From: Saprospiraceae bacterium
GTDB taxonomy: Bacteria > Bacteroidota > Bacteroidia > Chitinophagales > Saprospiraceae
Direction: 5' to 3'
NCBI GenBank assembly: GCA_016719615.1
Contig: JADJYQ010000001.1
Coordinates: 1,772,501-1,836,500, forward strand
DNA length: 64,000 nucleotides
The notes under the pieces are model-generated. The model had not been told where the DNA came from and ran no database searches. It saw only the letters and a list, made by a program, of their open reading frames with translations. Made by a program: the position numbers and the translations under genes. Positions 26,474 through 34,968 of the stretch are shown here, one piece after another (the first letter of the stretch is position 1; every line of letters starts with the position of its first letter).

Positions 26474-28450
26474 TTACTTGTTACTGAATTTATCTTTATT
26501 CTGTTCAAAATATAACATACTTCCAGGATTTCGCATGGTATCCGGATTATATGCCTTCGTTAAGTCTGTATACATGAGGACTTTTTTAACAGGACCTTCC
26601 ATTTTTTTACCGCTGATGGTATAAGGAATTTCCGGGACTACAAATATTTGATCGGGGACATGTCTGGGGCTACATCTTGTTCGTAAACACGATATAATTT
26701 TCTTTGATAATAGTTCTTGCCATTCACAACCCTCTCTCAATTGAATAAACAAAGGCATAAAATGATCTCCATCCACTTTTTCCAAATTAATAATAAGTGC
26801 GTCTTTGATTTCAACAATTTCGTTTAATGCATTATAAATTTCAGCCGTTCCCATACGAACGCCTTGTCTGTTTAGGGTTGCATCAGAACGTCCATGAATG
26901 ATCAAGCCATCCTCTCTGGTAATTTCGATCCAATCACCATGCCTCCATATACCAGGATACATTTCGAAATAACTGGACAGGTATTTTTTAAAATCATGAT
27001 CCTTCCAAAAACTAACTGGCATGCAAGGCATCGGTTTTGTGATTACCATTTCACCCACGGCTTCAGATAAAGCTTGCCCATCTTCATCCCATGCCTCCAG
27101 AGCTACGCCCAATGCCCTACATTGAATTTGTCCCTGATATACAGGTCTTTCAATACAACTTCCCACAAATGCGGTGCAAACATCTGAACCACCACTCATC
27201 GAACACAACCAAACACTTTTATGCACTGAATTATACACCCATTCGAAGGCTTCTGGAGGTAATGGAGAACCCGTCGATCCTATACTCGTTAAATGACTAA
27301 GATCAAATGAAACTCCGGGAAGTAATTGTTCTTTCATACAAGCCACCAGATATGGCGCACTTGTTCCAAAATGATTAATTTTTAGTTCTGCGCATTTTTT
27401 CCACAATACATTTAGATCGGGATATCCCGGACTACCGTCATACAATATTGCCGTTGCACCGGCAAGTAAAGATGCATGGACAAAATTCCACATCATCCAT
27501 CCGGTAGTTGAATACCAAAAAAATCGATCTGCCTGTTTAATATTATTTTGTAAAACAGTATATTTATAATGCTCTAACAACATACCACCATGCCCATGCA
27601 CAATAGCTTTGGGCAAACCGGTAGTGCCTGAAGAATATAAGACCCAAATAGGATGTGAAAAAGCAACGCGTTCAAAATAAATTTCACAATCGTTAGTTTG
27701 AACAATATCGTTATAACATTTATGTTTCTCTATATTGCTTTTTGGATATTCAATATTGCAACATTCAATCCAAATCACTTTTTGAATTGAAGGAATTTGC
27801 TCCAGCATTTCTGATACATGTTCTGTTTTATGATAAACTTTTCCTCCATAAGAATAAGCTGTTACCGCGATCAGAATAATGGGTTCAATTTGTTGAAACC
27901 TATCCAGAGCGCTTCTCACTCCAAAGTCAGGTGAACAACTGCTCCACACCAAACCACTTGCGATCGCTGCTAACATGCAAACCGAAGTTTCTACTATATT
28001 CGAACAATAAGCAACAACGCGATCCCCTTTTTTAATCCCGGCGTCAGAATAAAATGATTGAATAGCCGCCACTTTTTGCTCCAATTCATTCCAGGATGTT
28101 AGTTTAATTTCATCCATTTCCGTGTAGGAAATAAAGGCTGGTTGTTCTCCAGCTTTATTTTTGAAAATATGCTCCGCATAATTCAAATATATACCATCAA
28201 ACCATTGCACAAAAGGCATTGCGTCATCTGAACATACTTTTAAGTATGCTCCACTATAACTTACCGAAAAATACTCGAGTAAACTTTCCCAAAAATTTTC
28301 ATGATATGTTATCGACCAAATATATAGCTGGTGATAATCCTTCAAATCCAAGGCATATTTAACATTGATCCAATTTCTATATTTCAGCAGCTCAGATGCT
28401 TTAATCTGATCATCAGTAGCCTCCCAAATTTTTAATGCCGTTTTATCCAT
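26474..28450 (-). CDS. Acetoacetate--CoA ligase (acetoacetyl-CoA synthetase)
   Basis: 658 residues, the usual length. It is an ANL-superfamily adenylating enzyme that makes acetoacetyl-CoA from acetoacetate, ATP and CoA, feeding ketone-body carbon into central metabolism. Visible are the N-terminal ACAS_N-type region (WESLLEYFSVSYSGAY), the AMP-binding P-loop VLYSSGTTGLPKAIVHGHGG, RFFWYSTTGWMMWNFVHA, SGGSDVCTAFVG and WRHGDWIEITREDGLIIHGRSDATLNRQGVRMGTAEIY (in pieces), and the catalytic-lysine tail ISGKKMEGPVKK. SGGTDV/SGGSDV and the length separate it from acetyl-CoA synthetase. Transcribed alone. Confidence 0.9.
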   Translation of the reverse strand: MDKTALKIWEATDDQIKASELLKYRNWINVKYALDLKDYHQLYIWSITYHENFWESLLEYFSVSYSGAYLKVCSDDAMPFVQWFDGIYLNYAEHIFKNKAGEQPAFISYTEMDEIKLTSWNELEQKVAAIQSFYSDAGIKKGDRVVAYCSNIVETSVCMLAAIASGLVWSSCSPDFGVRSALDRFQQIEPIILIAVTAYSYGGKVYHKTEHVSEMLEQIPSIQKVIWIECCNIEYPKSNIEKHKCYNDIVQTNDCEIYFERVAFSHPIWVLYSSGTTGLPKAIVHGHGGMLLEHYKYTVLQNNIKQADRFFWYSTTGWMMWNFVHASLLAGATAILYDGSPGYPDLNVLWKKCAELKINHFGTSAPYLVACMKEQLLPGVSFDLSHLTSIGSTGSPLPPEAFEWVYNSVHKSVWLCSMSGGSDVCTAFVGSCIERPVYQGQIQCRALGVALEAWDEDGQALSEAVGEMVITKPMPCMPVSFWKDHDFKKYLSSYFEMYPGIWRHGDWIEITREDGLIIHGRSDATLNRQGVRMGTAEIYNALNEIVEIKDALIINLEKVDGDHFMPLFIQLREGCEWQELLSKKIISCLRTRCSPRHVPDQIFVVPEIPYTISGKKMEGPVKKVLMYTDLTKAYNPDTMRNPGSMLYFEQNKDKFSNK

Positions 28451-28573
28451 AATCGTCTAACGAATGTCAAAATTATAAACTTTGGATAAAACAAATTTAA
28501 TTTATAGCACCTGAGCGATTAATGCCCGAGATTCATTTTAGACTATTGTTATCTTTACAAATAAAATCCATTT

Positions 28574-30640
28574 ATGAAAGGTCTTTATTTTCAAGTTTTG
28601 TTCTCTTTTGTTTTTTTATGGTCTTCATGTAAAACCAAGACATCCATTGAATCTCCAGAGACAACTTCTGTTTCCATGCCCGACACTTTTGAAGTGGCAG
28701 CTGAAGAATTTGCTGACTTGCAAGTATTAAGGTATCAGATTCCAGGCTGGGAGCAATTGAACCTTAAAGAAAAACAACTATGTTATTATCTATACGAAGC
28801 GGTCTTGAGTGGGCGCGATATCATCTACGACCAAAAAAGCAAATATGGAATTGTCTTACGTAAAACTATAGAAAATATATATTCCAGCTTTAAAGGCGAT
28901 AAAACAACTAATGAATGGAAAGAATTTGAAGTCTATTGTGGAAGATTTTGGTTTAGTAATGGCAACTATCACCACTATGGAAATGAAAAATTCGCGCCGG
29001 CGTGTTCATGGAATTATTTCAAATCTATTGCATTCGCATCTGACACAATGGGATATCCAAAAGAATTTGAAGAAAGTTTAGAAAATTTTCTAAAACGAAT
29101 TCATCCATGGATCTATAATCTGAAATTGCATCCCAAATGCGTTGATTTGAGTCCCGGAATTGACAATATTTTAGCTTCATCAAACAATTTTTATGAAGGT
29201 GTAAGCCAAAAAGAAGTTGAAAATTTTTATCATCAAAAGCCTAATTCACCATCAGCTCCAAGCTGGGGACTCAATAGTAAACTTTGCAAAGAAAAAGGCA
29301 AAATTGTTGAAAAGCCATGGTATACAGAAGGCATGTATGGTCCTGCTATTAAACAAATGGTTTATTGGCTTGAAAAAGCAAGCTCTGTAGCTGAAAATGA
29401 CAAACAAAAGCAAGCATTCGACTTGCTCATCAAATATTTTAGGTCGGGTAAACTGGAAGATTTTGATGCCTACAACATTGCCTGGGTAAATGATACGGAG
29501 TCAAAAATTGATCTGGTACTTGGGTTTATAGAAGTTTATCTAGATGCCATTGGCAAGAAAGGAAGTTTTGAAGGTATCCTGAGCATCAGAGACGAAGAAA
29601 GCACAAAACGAATTAAAGCGATTGCAGAACAAGCACAATGGTTTGAGGATAACAGTCCGATAGACCCCATGCATAAGAAAAAAGATGTTAAAGGAATTTC
29701 AGCAAAGGCCATAACGGTTGTAGCCCAAAGTGGAGATGCGGCGCCCGTAAGTTCCATTGGCATTAATCTCCCAAATGCCGATTGGATTCGAAAGGACCAT
29801 GGAAGTAAGTCCGTTTCCCTGAGTAATATTACGAGAAGCTATAATGCTATGAACTCTAGAAAGGGCAGCTTGGATGAATTTGTTGCAAATGAAGAAATCA
29901 AACAACGCATCAAAAAATATGGCGCGCTGTCCAGCGATTTACATACGGATATGCATGAATGTATCGGCCATGCCAGCGGACAAATCAATCCAAATGTCGA
30001 AACAACCGATAAAACATTAAAGAATTATGCCAGCTGCCTCGAAGAAGCACGTGCAGATCTAGTAGCACTCTATTTTGTATTGGATCAAAAACTTATTGAA
30101 ATTGGCGTAATGCCAGACTTGGAGGTTGGCAAAGCTGAATATGATCAATACATTTTAAATGGGCTAATGACCCAGCTTACGCGCATCAAACCAGGTGACC
30201 AAATTGAAGAGGCACATATGCGCAACAGGCAATTGGTTAGTAAATGGGCATATGAGAAGGGCAAGCCCCAAAACACGATTGAGTTTTTTAAAAATAACAA
30301 TAAAACTTATGTCCGCATCAATGACTACAATCAATTAAGATTACTATTTGGCCAATTGCTCAAAGAAATTCAAAGAATTAAAAGTGAAGGTGACTTTGAA
30401 TCGGGCAAAGACCTAGTGGAAAATTATGGAGTTAAATTTGACACAAGCATGCATCGGGAAATTTTAGACCGGTATAAGGAACTGAATCTCAAACCCTATA
30501 AAGGATTTATACAAGCAAAACTCATAGCAGTAAAAAAAGGAGATAGCATCATCGATGTCAAAGTTGAATATCCAAAGAGTTTTTATCAACAAATGTTGGA
30601 GTACGGTAAATATTACAGTTTTCTGTCTATTAAAAATTAA
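28574..30640 (+). CDS. M49-family dipeptidyl-peptidase III-like lipoprotein
   Basis: 688 residues. The N-terminus (LFSFVFLWSSCKTKTS) has a lipobox Cys, so the enzyme is probably anchored in the envelope. Zinc-binding HECIGH is at residues 461-466 followed by ASG, and the second motif EEARAD begins at residue 490; both match bacterial M49 peptidases, which remove dipeptides from peptide N-termini. Databases often label this Bacteroidota group dihydrofolate reductase, with no sequence support. It has its own upstream region and faces no operon partner. Confidence 0.85.
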   Translation: MKGLYFQVLFSFVFLWSSCKTKTSIESPETTSVSMPDTFEVAAEEFADLQVLRYQIPGWEQLNLKEKQLCYYLYEAVLSGRDIIYDQKSKYGIVLRKTIENIYSSFKGDKTTNEWKEFEVYCGRFWFSNGNYHHYGNEKFAPACSWNYFKSIAFASDTMGYPKEFEESLENFLKRIHPWIYNLKLHPKCVDLSPGIDNILASSNNFYEGVSQKEVENFYHQKPNSPSAPSWGLNSKLCKEKGKIVEKPWYTEGMYGPAIKQMVYWLEKASSVAENDKQKQAFDLLIKYFRSGKLEDFDAYNIAWVNDTESKIDLVLGFIEVYLDAIGKKGSFEGILSIRDEESTKRIKAIAEQAQWFEDNSPIDPMHKKKDVKGISAKAITVVAQSGDAAPVSSIGINLPNADWIRKDHGSKSVSLSNITRSYNAMNSRKGSLDEFVANEEIKQRIKKYGALSSDLHTDMHECIGHASGQINPNVETTDKTLKNYASCLEEARADLVALYFVLDQKLIEIGVMPDLEVGKAEYDQYILNGLMTQLTRIKPGDQIEEAHMRNRQLVSKWAYEKGKPQNTIEFFKNNNKTYVRINDYNQLRLLFGQLLKEIQRIKSEGDFESGKDLVENYGVKFDTSMHREILDRYKELNLKPYKGFIQAKLIAVKKGDSIIDVKVEYPKSFYQQMLEYGKYYSFLSIKN

Positions 30641-30738
30641 GTGTGTCATTTTTGAAATATTCATAAATACTTCATTTATAATATATTAAATGAGTTCCAA
30701 TTGTTTAATAATTCTAAATTTTAGTCACAAAAATATTT

Positions 30739-30754
30739 GTTAGTATCTACTAAC
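30739..30754 (+). promoter_or_regulatory. Candidate operator palindrome of the DtxR-type regulator
   Basis: GTTAGTATCTACTAAC consists of two perfect 7-bp inverted arms around a 2-bp centre. It ends 4 bp before the -33 element of the promoter at 30759-30790 and 43 bp before the regulator start codon. The position and dyad fit a metal-dependent autoregulatory site; binding is inferred. Confidence 0.5.
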
Positions 30755-30758
30755 TTTA

Positions 30759-30790
30759 TTGTTTTTATATTCACAAAGGGTTTATCTTTG
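30759..30790 (+). promoter_or_regulatory. Promoter of the regulator-TonB receptor operon
   Basis: TTG at 30759-30761, 21 nt spacer, then TATCTTTG at 30783-30790: an excellent match to the Bacteroidota TTG/TAnnTTTG promoter. The expected start of transcription falls within a few bases of the ATG at 30798, so the mRNA may be nearly leaderless. Confidence 0.6.
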
Positions 30791-30797
30791 TGTCTAT

Positions 30798-31559
30798 ATG
30801 GAAGCACATTATCTCAGTCCGATAGAAGAAAATTACCTCAAAGCCATTTATGAATTATCGCATTCCGATGCTCATTTGCATACGAGTACGAATGAACTGG
30901 CAAATTTCATAGGTTTAAAACCTGCTACTGTCACAGAATCTTTAAAAAGGTTAGCGGATAAAGGTCTCTTAGCTTATGAAAAGTATCAACCGGTTAGACT
31001 GACGATTATTGGAAAAAATATGGCCTTAAAGCTCATCCGAAAGCAAAGAATTTGGAACACCTATTTATTTGAAAAACTTGGCCTCCGACTAGATGAATTG
31101 GCTGAACACTCTGATCAATTGGAACATATCCATTCTGACAAATTGATTAATATCCTTGATGAAACGCTGGGAAAGCCATTGTTTGATCCATTTGGAGATC
31201 CTATTCCGGATGAAAAAGGACAAATGCGAGGCAGATGTTTCAAGGTTTTGGATCAGATCGAAGCAGGTGAATCCTGCAGAATTTCGGGTTTTAAAGATCG
31301 AAGCGAAGCTTTCATATTATATATTAAAAAACTTGGCCTACATATTGGGAATCACATCAAAATTTTGGAAAAAGAAATCTATGATGGAAGTCTTTTAGTC
31401 AAACAAAATGATCTTAAAGAAATAATGATCCCGGGCACTTTAGCTAAAAATATCATTACTGCTAGTTCAAAAAATTGTTGTGCATTTGAAAAACAATTGT
31501 CTGAACCGCCTTGTCTTGAGCACTTTAACATACTCACTCAAAAATTTAATTCAAACTAA
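30798..31559 (+). CDS. DtxR/MntR-family metal-dependent transcriptional regulator
   Basis: 253 residues from ATG 30798, chosen because the promoter ends at 30790 and the family starts with MEAHYLSPIEENYLKAIYEL; the upstream ATG at 30759 overlaps the promoter. The N-terminal winged helix (ELANFIGLKPATVTESLKRLADKGL) is followed by the metal-binding and dimerisation region LAEHSDQLEHIHSDKLINILDETLG with PLFDPFGDPIP, and a C-terminal FeoA/SH3-like domain. With bound Fe(II) or Mn(II) such proteins repress uptake genes. The stop is 6 nt before a TonB-dependent receptor, and a palindrome lies upstream, so it probably controls its own operon. The metal is not decidable; an Fe role is suggested by the receptor. 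Confidence 0.88.
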   Translation: MEAHYLSPIEENYLKAIYELSHSDAHLHTSTNELANFIGLKPATVTESLKRLADKGLLAYEKYQPVRLTIIGKNMALKLIRKQRIWNTYLFEKLGLRLDELAEHSDQLEHIHSDKLINILDETLGKPLFDPFGDPIPDEKGQMRGRCFKVLDQIEAGESCRISGFKDRSEAFILYIKKLGLHIGNHIKILEKEIYDGSLLVKQNDLKEIMIPGTLAKNIITASSKNCCAFEKQLSEPPCLEHFNILTQKFNSN

Positions 31560-31565
31560 TCATAT

Positions 31566-34004
31566 ATGTTACGCCATCTCCTCTTCATACTTTTTTTCTT
31601 AAGTTCTTTTTTTAGCTATAGTCAATCGGCCTCGATCAAAGGTTTTATTTTTGGTGCGGATAGCCTCAGCCATCTAACATCTGTTCATATTTATCTGGAA
31701 CATACGGAATACAATACCACTTCAAACCCTTCCGGTTATTATCATTTAAAGAATATCCCAGAAGGAACTTACAAAATGAAAATTAAACAATTGGGATACC
31801 AAACAATATCGCAAGACGTAAAAGTTGAAAAAAATGAAGATTTGAATTTAAATTTTGTTCTTACGGAATCTATTACTTCACTCCCTGAAATTATGGTGAT
31901 CACCAGAGGATATGCCGGCATTAAAGATATCCCCGGATCCGTACAGTATCTTTCCAAAAAAGAGCTACAAAAATTTCACTATACGGATATCAATCGAAGT
32001 TTAAATTCTATTCCCGGAATTCATATACAAGAAGAAGATGGTTACGGACTGCGCCCTAATATCGGTTTGCGCGGAACTGGAGTTGAAAGAAGTTCCAAAA
32101 TAACAATTATGGAAGATGGTGTTTTGATGGCACCTGCACCCTACTCTGAACCTGCAGCCTATTATTTTCCAACGACAGGCCGCATGCAAGCCATAGAAGT
32201 CATCAAAGGAAGCAGTCAGGTGAAGTACGGTCCCTTTACAACAGGTGGCGCCTTAAATTTGGTATCCACTCAAATACCCGATCAATTTGCGGGCGAACTA
32301 AGTTTGTCCGCCGGAAGCCACGGTAATAAAAACTTACATGCTCATGCCGGAAATTCACATGACCATTATTCGTATTTAATGGAAACTTTTCATTACAGTT
32401 CTGATGGATTCAAACAGCTTGATGGAGGTGGAAAAACCGGTTTTGATAAAAAAGATTATTTGATAAAGTTTGCATTACATACGCACCGCGATGCAGATCT
32501 TTATCAATCTCTGACGTTCAAATTGGGCCAAGCTACAGAAACCTCTAACGAAACTTATTTAGGATTAAGTAATGAAGACTTTGAATTAAATCCCTACCGC
32601 AGATATTATGCATCGAAAGAAGATCTCATGCAAACTGAACAACAACAATATTCTGCTACACATTTACTAAAACCTTCTGATCATTTCGAAATCAAAACAG
32701 TGGTCTATTTCAATAATTTTAAAAGAAACTGGTACAAACTGGATAAAGTAAAAAATGCAAGTGCTGCTAAAATAGGGATCGCAGAAATATTAGATGATCC
32801 GGAAAAATTCCAGCAAGAATATGCATTTCTTCGAAGCCCGGGCAACTTAGGTCATGCCCTTATTATTAAAGCAAATAACAGAAGTTATTTTGGAAAAGGT
32901 ATACAAACTCAGGCAAGTTTTCAATTTCAAAGTTCTCACGTAGCACACAAACTGGATATTGGCATTCGATATCATCAGGACGAAGCCGAGCGTTTTCAAT
33001 GGGAAGATGAATATATCTTAGAAAATGGTATTACAAAATTAAGTAAGTCCGGAACTCCCGGCTCAGAAAGCAACAGAGTTGCACAGACCGCAGCCCTGGC
33101 AGGATTTATAAGCTATAAAATTAATTACAAAAAATGGACTCTTACTCCCGGACTTCGTTATGAAAATATGCATCTAAAACAAGACGATTATGGCAAATCA
33201 GATCCAAATAGAACTGGACAGCAATTGATATTCAAAGAAAATAAAGTTTCCGTTTTTATCCCGGGTCTTGGTGCGAATTATTATGTAAACAAAAACCTGA
33301 ATGTGTTTATGGGCATACATAAAGGATTTTCACCACCAGGAGTTCAAAATGAAACAGAAGCAGAGGAGAGCACGAATTATGAAATAGGTTTGCGATATAA
33401 AAACAAGCTAATAAACCTTGAATCAGTGGTATTCTTAAATGATTACAGCAATCTGTTAGGTTCAGATTTAGCTGCTTCAGGTGGCGGAGGAACCGGGGAT
33501 TTATTCAATGCAGGTGAAGTAATCACAAAAGGAATTGAATTTTCGCTAGCTTATGATATCCGCTCAAATTTACCAAACAGCAATTTCTCAATACCCGTTT
33601 TGTTGACTTATACTTTAGCTCAATCTACTTTTGAAAGTTCATTCAAGAGCAGTTTTGAAGACTGGGGAATAGTTGAAAAGGGCGATGAATTTCCTTATTT
33701 AGCGAAGCATCAAATATTTCTGGAAATTGGATTGGTTTATGATAAATTTAGTGTTTCTGCAACCGGGAAATTCAACGACCGGATGCGCACCACTCCAGGT
33801 CAAGGAAATGCAGAAAAGTATGAATTCATTAAATCCCATCTGGTATTCGATGCCAGCCTTCACTATCAACTTCATAGAAATTTAAAATTGTTTTCAACCG
33901 CAACTAATTTTTCAAATGCAGTATATGTTGTTGCCAGCAGGCCTGCAGGTCTCAGGCCAGGATTATCAAGGACTTTAAACATAGGATTGAGTGCGCAATT
34001 TTAG
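31566..34004 (+). CDS. TonB-dependent outer-membrane receptor (FecA-like)
   Basis: 812 residues. After the signal (LLFILFFLSSFFSYSQS) comes a carboxypeptidase-regulatory-like Ig domain (SIKGFIFGADSL ... NPSGYYHLKNIPEGTYKMKI, abbreviated), then the plug (GSVQYLSKKELQKF, NSIPGIHIQEEDGYGLRPN, IEVIKGSSQVKYGP) and a beta barrel ending FNIGLSAQF-like residues (LNIGLSAQF). No SusD partner follows, so this is a siderophore/metal type rather than a glycan SusC. Being co-transcribed with the DtxR-like regulator suggests ferric-chelate import; the substrate is inferred. Confidence 0.88.
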   Translation: MLRHLLFILFFLSSFFSYSQSASIKGFIFGADSLSHLTSVHIYLEHTEYNTTSNPSGYYHLKNIPEGTYKMKIKQLGYQTISQDVKVEKNEDLNLNFVLTESITSLPEIMVITRGYAGIKDIPGSVQYLSKKELQKFHYTDINRSLNSIPGIHIQEEDGYGLRPNIGLRGTGVERSSKITIMEDGVLMAPAPYSEPAAYYFPTTGRMQAIEVIKGSSQVKYGPFTTGGALNLVSTQIPDQFAGELSLSAGSHGNKNLHAHAGNSHDHYSYLMETFHYSSDGFKQLDGGGKTGFDKKDYLIKFALHTHRDADLYQSLTFKLGQATETSNETYLGLSNEDFELNPYRRYYASKEDLMQTEQQQYSATHLLKPSDHFEIKTVVYFNNFKRNWYKLDKVKNASAAKIGIAEILDDPEKFQQEYAFLRSPGNLGHALIIKANNRSYFGKGIQTQASFQFQSSHVAHKLDIGIRYHQDEAERFQWEDEYILENGITKLSKSGTPGSESNRVAQTAALAGFISYKINYKKWTLTPGLRYENMHLKQDDYGKSDPNRTGQQLIFKENKVSVFIPGLGANYYVNKNLNVFMGIHKGFSPPGVQNETEAEESTNYEIGLRYKNKLINLESVVFLNDYSNLLGSDLAASGGGGTGDLFNAGEVITKGIEFSLAYDIRSNLPNSNFSIPVLLTYTLAQSTFESSFKSSFEDWGIVEKGDEFPYLAKHQIFLEIGLVYDKFSVSATGKFNDRMRTTPGQGNAEKYEFIKSHLVFDASLHYQLHRNLKLFSTATNFSNAVYVVASRPAGLRPGLSRTLNIGLSAQF

Positions 34005-34105
34005 AAGAACTTTCACAATTTAGATAAGCTTCTCTTACTTAGGTTTATGATTTCTATTCCAAGTACAATCGCTAACAGAACTAAAATGCCTCTTCACTTA
34101 GAACC

Positions 34106-34113
34106 TATCTTTG
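34106..34113 (+). promoter_or_regulatory. Candidate -7 box for the small membrane-protein gene
   Basis: TATCTTTG matches TAnnTTTG exactly, 52 nt before the ATG at 34166. A good -33 TTG is not seen. Confidence 0.35.
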
Positions 34114-34165
34114 ATTATTATGTTTTGTTTTTTAACAAATTTTATCCAAATTCTCTTATGGTCTC

Positions 34166-34318
34166 ATGAAACAATTCATCAACAATATAAAAAACAAATA
34201 CATTAATAAGTATCCGAAATTGGCTAAACTAGGTTTAGCAGCGTTCTTGTTTTTCCTTATTAAGGGTTTAGTGTGGGTTGCAGTATTTATTTGGGCGTAT
34301 TTCAAAATTAAAAGCTAA
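34166..34318 (+). CDS. Small single-span membrane protein (50 residues)
   Basis: The ATG at 34166 opens a 50-residue frame: a Lys/Asn-rich N-terminus with KYPKLAKLGLAAF, then a hydrophobic span FLFFLIKGLVWVAVFIWAYF and a short basic tail. Small proteins with the LAKLG...FFLIKGL pattern occur widely in Bacteroidota and are sometimes mislabelled alanyl-tRNA synthetase. Function unknown. Support comes from the pattern, the membrane span and the upstream TATCTTTG box. Confidence 0.6.
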   Translation: MKQFINNIKNKYINKYPKLAKLGLAAFLFFLIKGLVWVAVFIWAYFKIKS

Positions 34319-34504
34319 ACGAAAGAATCTCACAATTCAGATCTGGCTTTATTTAGAAGAGATCAGGCTTACATACTGTATTAATTTAACTTTCATTCTA
34401 AATAATCCATTTTCATAATTCACCTTTAGTAATTCTGATCTGTAGGCTTATTGACTTGAAAAAACCAGGGTTAAAGCGACAAAGTTCCAAATCTCCATAT
34501 CTAT

Positions 34505-34619
34505 TTCCGGTTTGTCAGCATGCCGACATGCATAGCATCGTCGGCATTCGAACCTTTATTCTTGAAATAAAAAAAATAGCCCTCGCTAATGCGAAGGCTA
34601 CTTGTGATCTGTTTGGGAT
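34505..34619. repeat. 115-bp direct repeat, copy 1 (with 3' tRNA-Lys fragment)
   Basis: Copy 1 matches copy 2 (34666-34780) along 115 bp with only two substitutions and no gaps, at an offset of 161 bp. It carries the tRNA terminator hairpin and about 15 nt of the tRNA-Lys 3' end but no tRNA body. It also contains the inverted pair TGCCGAC/GTCGGCA separated by 12 nt. The stretch 34319-34504 before it shows nothing. Confidence 0.9.
34568..34599 (-). terminator. Orphan copy of the tRNA-Lys terminator
   Basis: Same sequence as the terminator at 34729-34760, here preceded (minus strand) only by a short tRNA remnant. Stem AGCCTTCGC/GCGAGGGCT with a 4-nt loop and a T8 tract. Confidence 0.7.
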
Positions 34620-34665
34620 GCTGACGAAACCGGTGTAACCATTATCTCCGATTTTCTGCATTTCA

Positions 34666-34780
34666 TTCCGGTTTGTCAGCATGCCGACATGCATAGCATC
34701 GTCGGCATTCGAACCATTATTCTTGAAATAAAAAAAATAGCCCTCGCTAATGCGAAGGCTAATTGTGATCTGTTTGGGAT
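34666..34780. repeat. 115-bp direct repeat, copy 2 (overlaps tRNA-Lys 3' end)
   Basis: The intact partner of the repeat at 34505-34619. Its last 15 bp are the 3' end of the functional tRNA-Lys, so the duplication boundary falls inside the tRNA gene. Confidence 0.9.
34729..34760 (-). terminator. Rho-independent terminator of tRNA-Lys
   Basis: The minus strand forms a 9-bp stem AGCCTTCGC/GCGAGGGCT (one G-U pair) with loop ATTA, followed by A and eight T, starting 5 nt after the tRNA 3' end. Confidence 0.85.
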
Positions 34781-34838
34781 TCGAACCCAAGACCCACGGC
34801 TTAAAAGGCCGATGCTCTACCAGCTGAGCTAACAGATC
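34766..34838 (-). tRNA. tRNA-Lys (TTT)
   Basis: The 73-nt minus-strand sequence folds as a cloverleaf: acceptor GATCTGT pairs with ACAGATC plus discriminator A, the D arm is GCTCAGCTGGTAGAGC, the anticodon loop is CTTTTAA giving anticodon TTT, and the T arm contains GGTTCGAATCC. CCA is not encoded. It has its own terminator. Confidence 0.95.
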
Positions 34839-34968
34839 AGGCCACGATTCTAAAATCGAGCTGCAAAGATAAGTCTACCGCCCTTTTTTCCAAAACATTT
34901 GATAATTTTATAATATTTAGGCCCAATTTGTATAGAAAGGCGATTTTTTCTGGAGGTTTTAAGTCCCA

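Noticed and set aside
26442..26479. Inverted repeat AAGTAAGC/GCTTACTT spanning the two convergent stops
   Set aside because: Short stem with a 22-nt loop and no T tracts; could be chance in AT-rich DNA.
28574..30640. Dihydrofolate reductase label often given to this protein group
   Set aside because: HECIGH and EEARAD are M49 peptidase motifs and no DHFR fold signature is present.
34505..34780. CRISPR array
   Set aside because: Only two long repeats of 115 bp with a 46-bp gap, containing a terminator and tRNA end; no spacer series or cas genes.
34456..34790. Short ORFs across the tRNA-Lys repeat region on both strands
   Set aside because: They are read through tRNA, terminator and repeat sequence; the similar peptides come from the DNA duplication.
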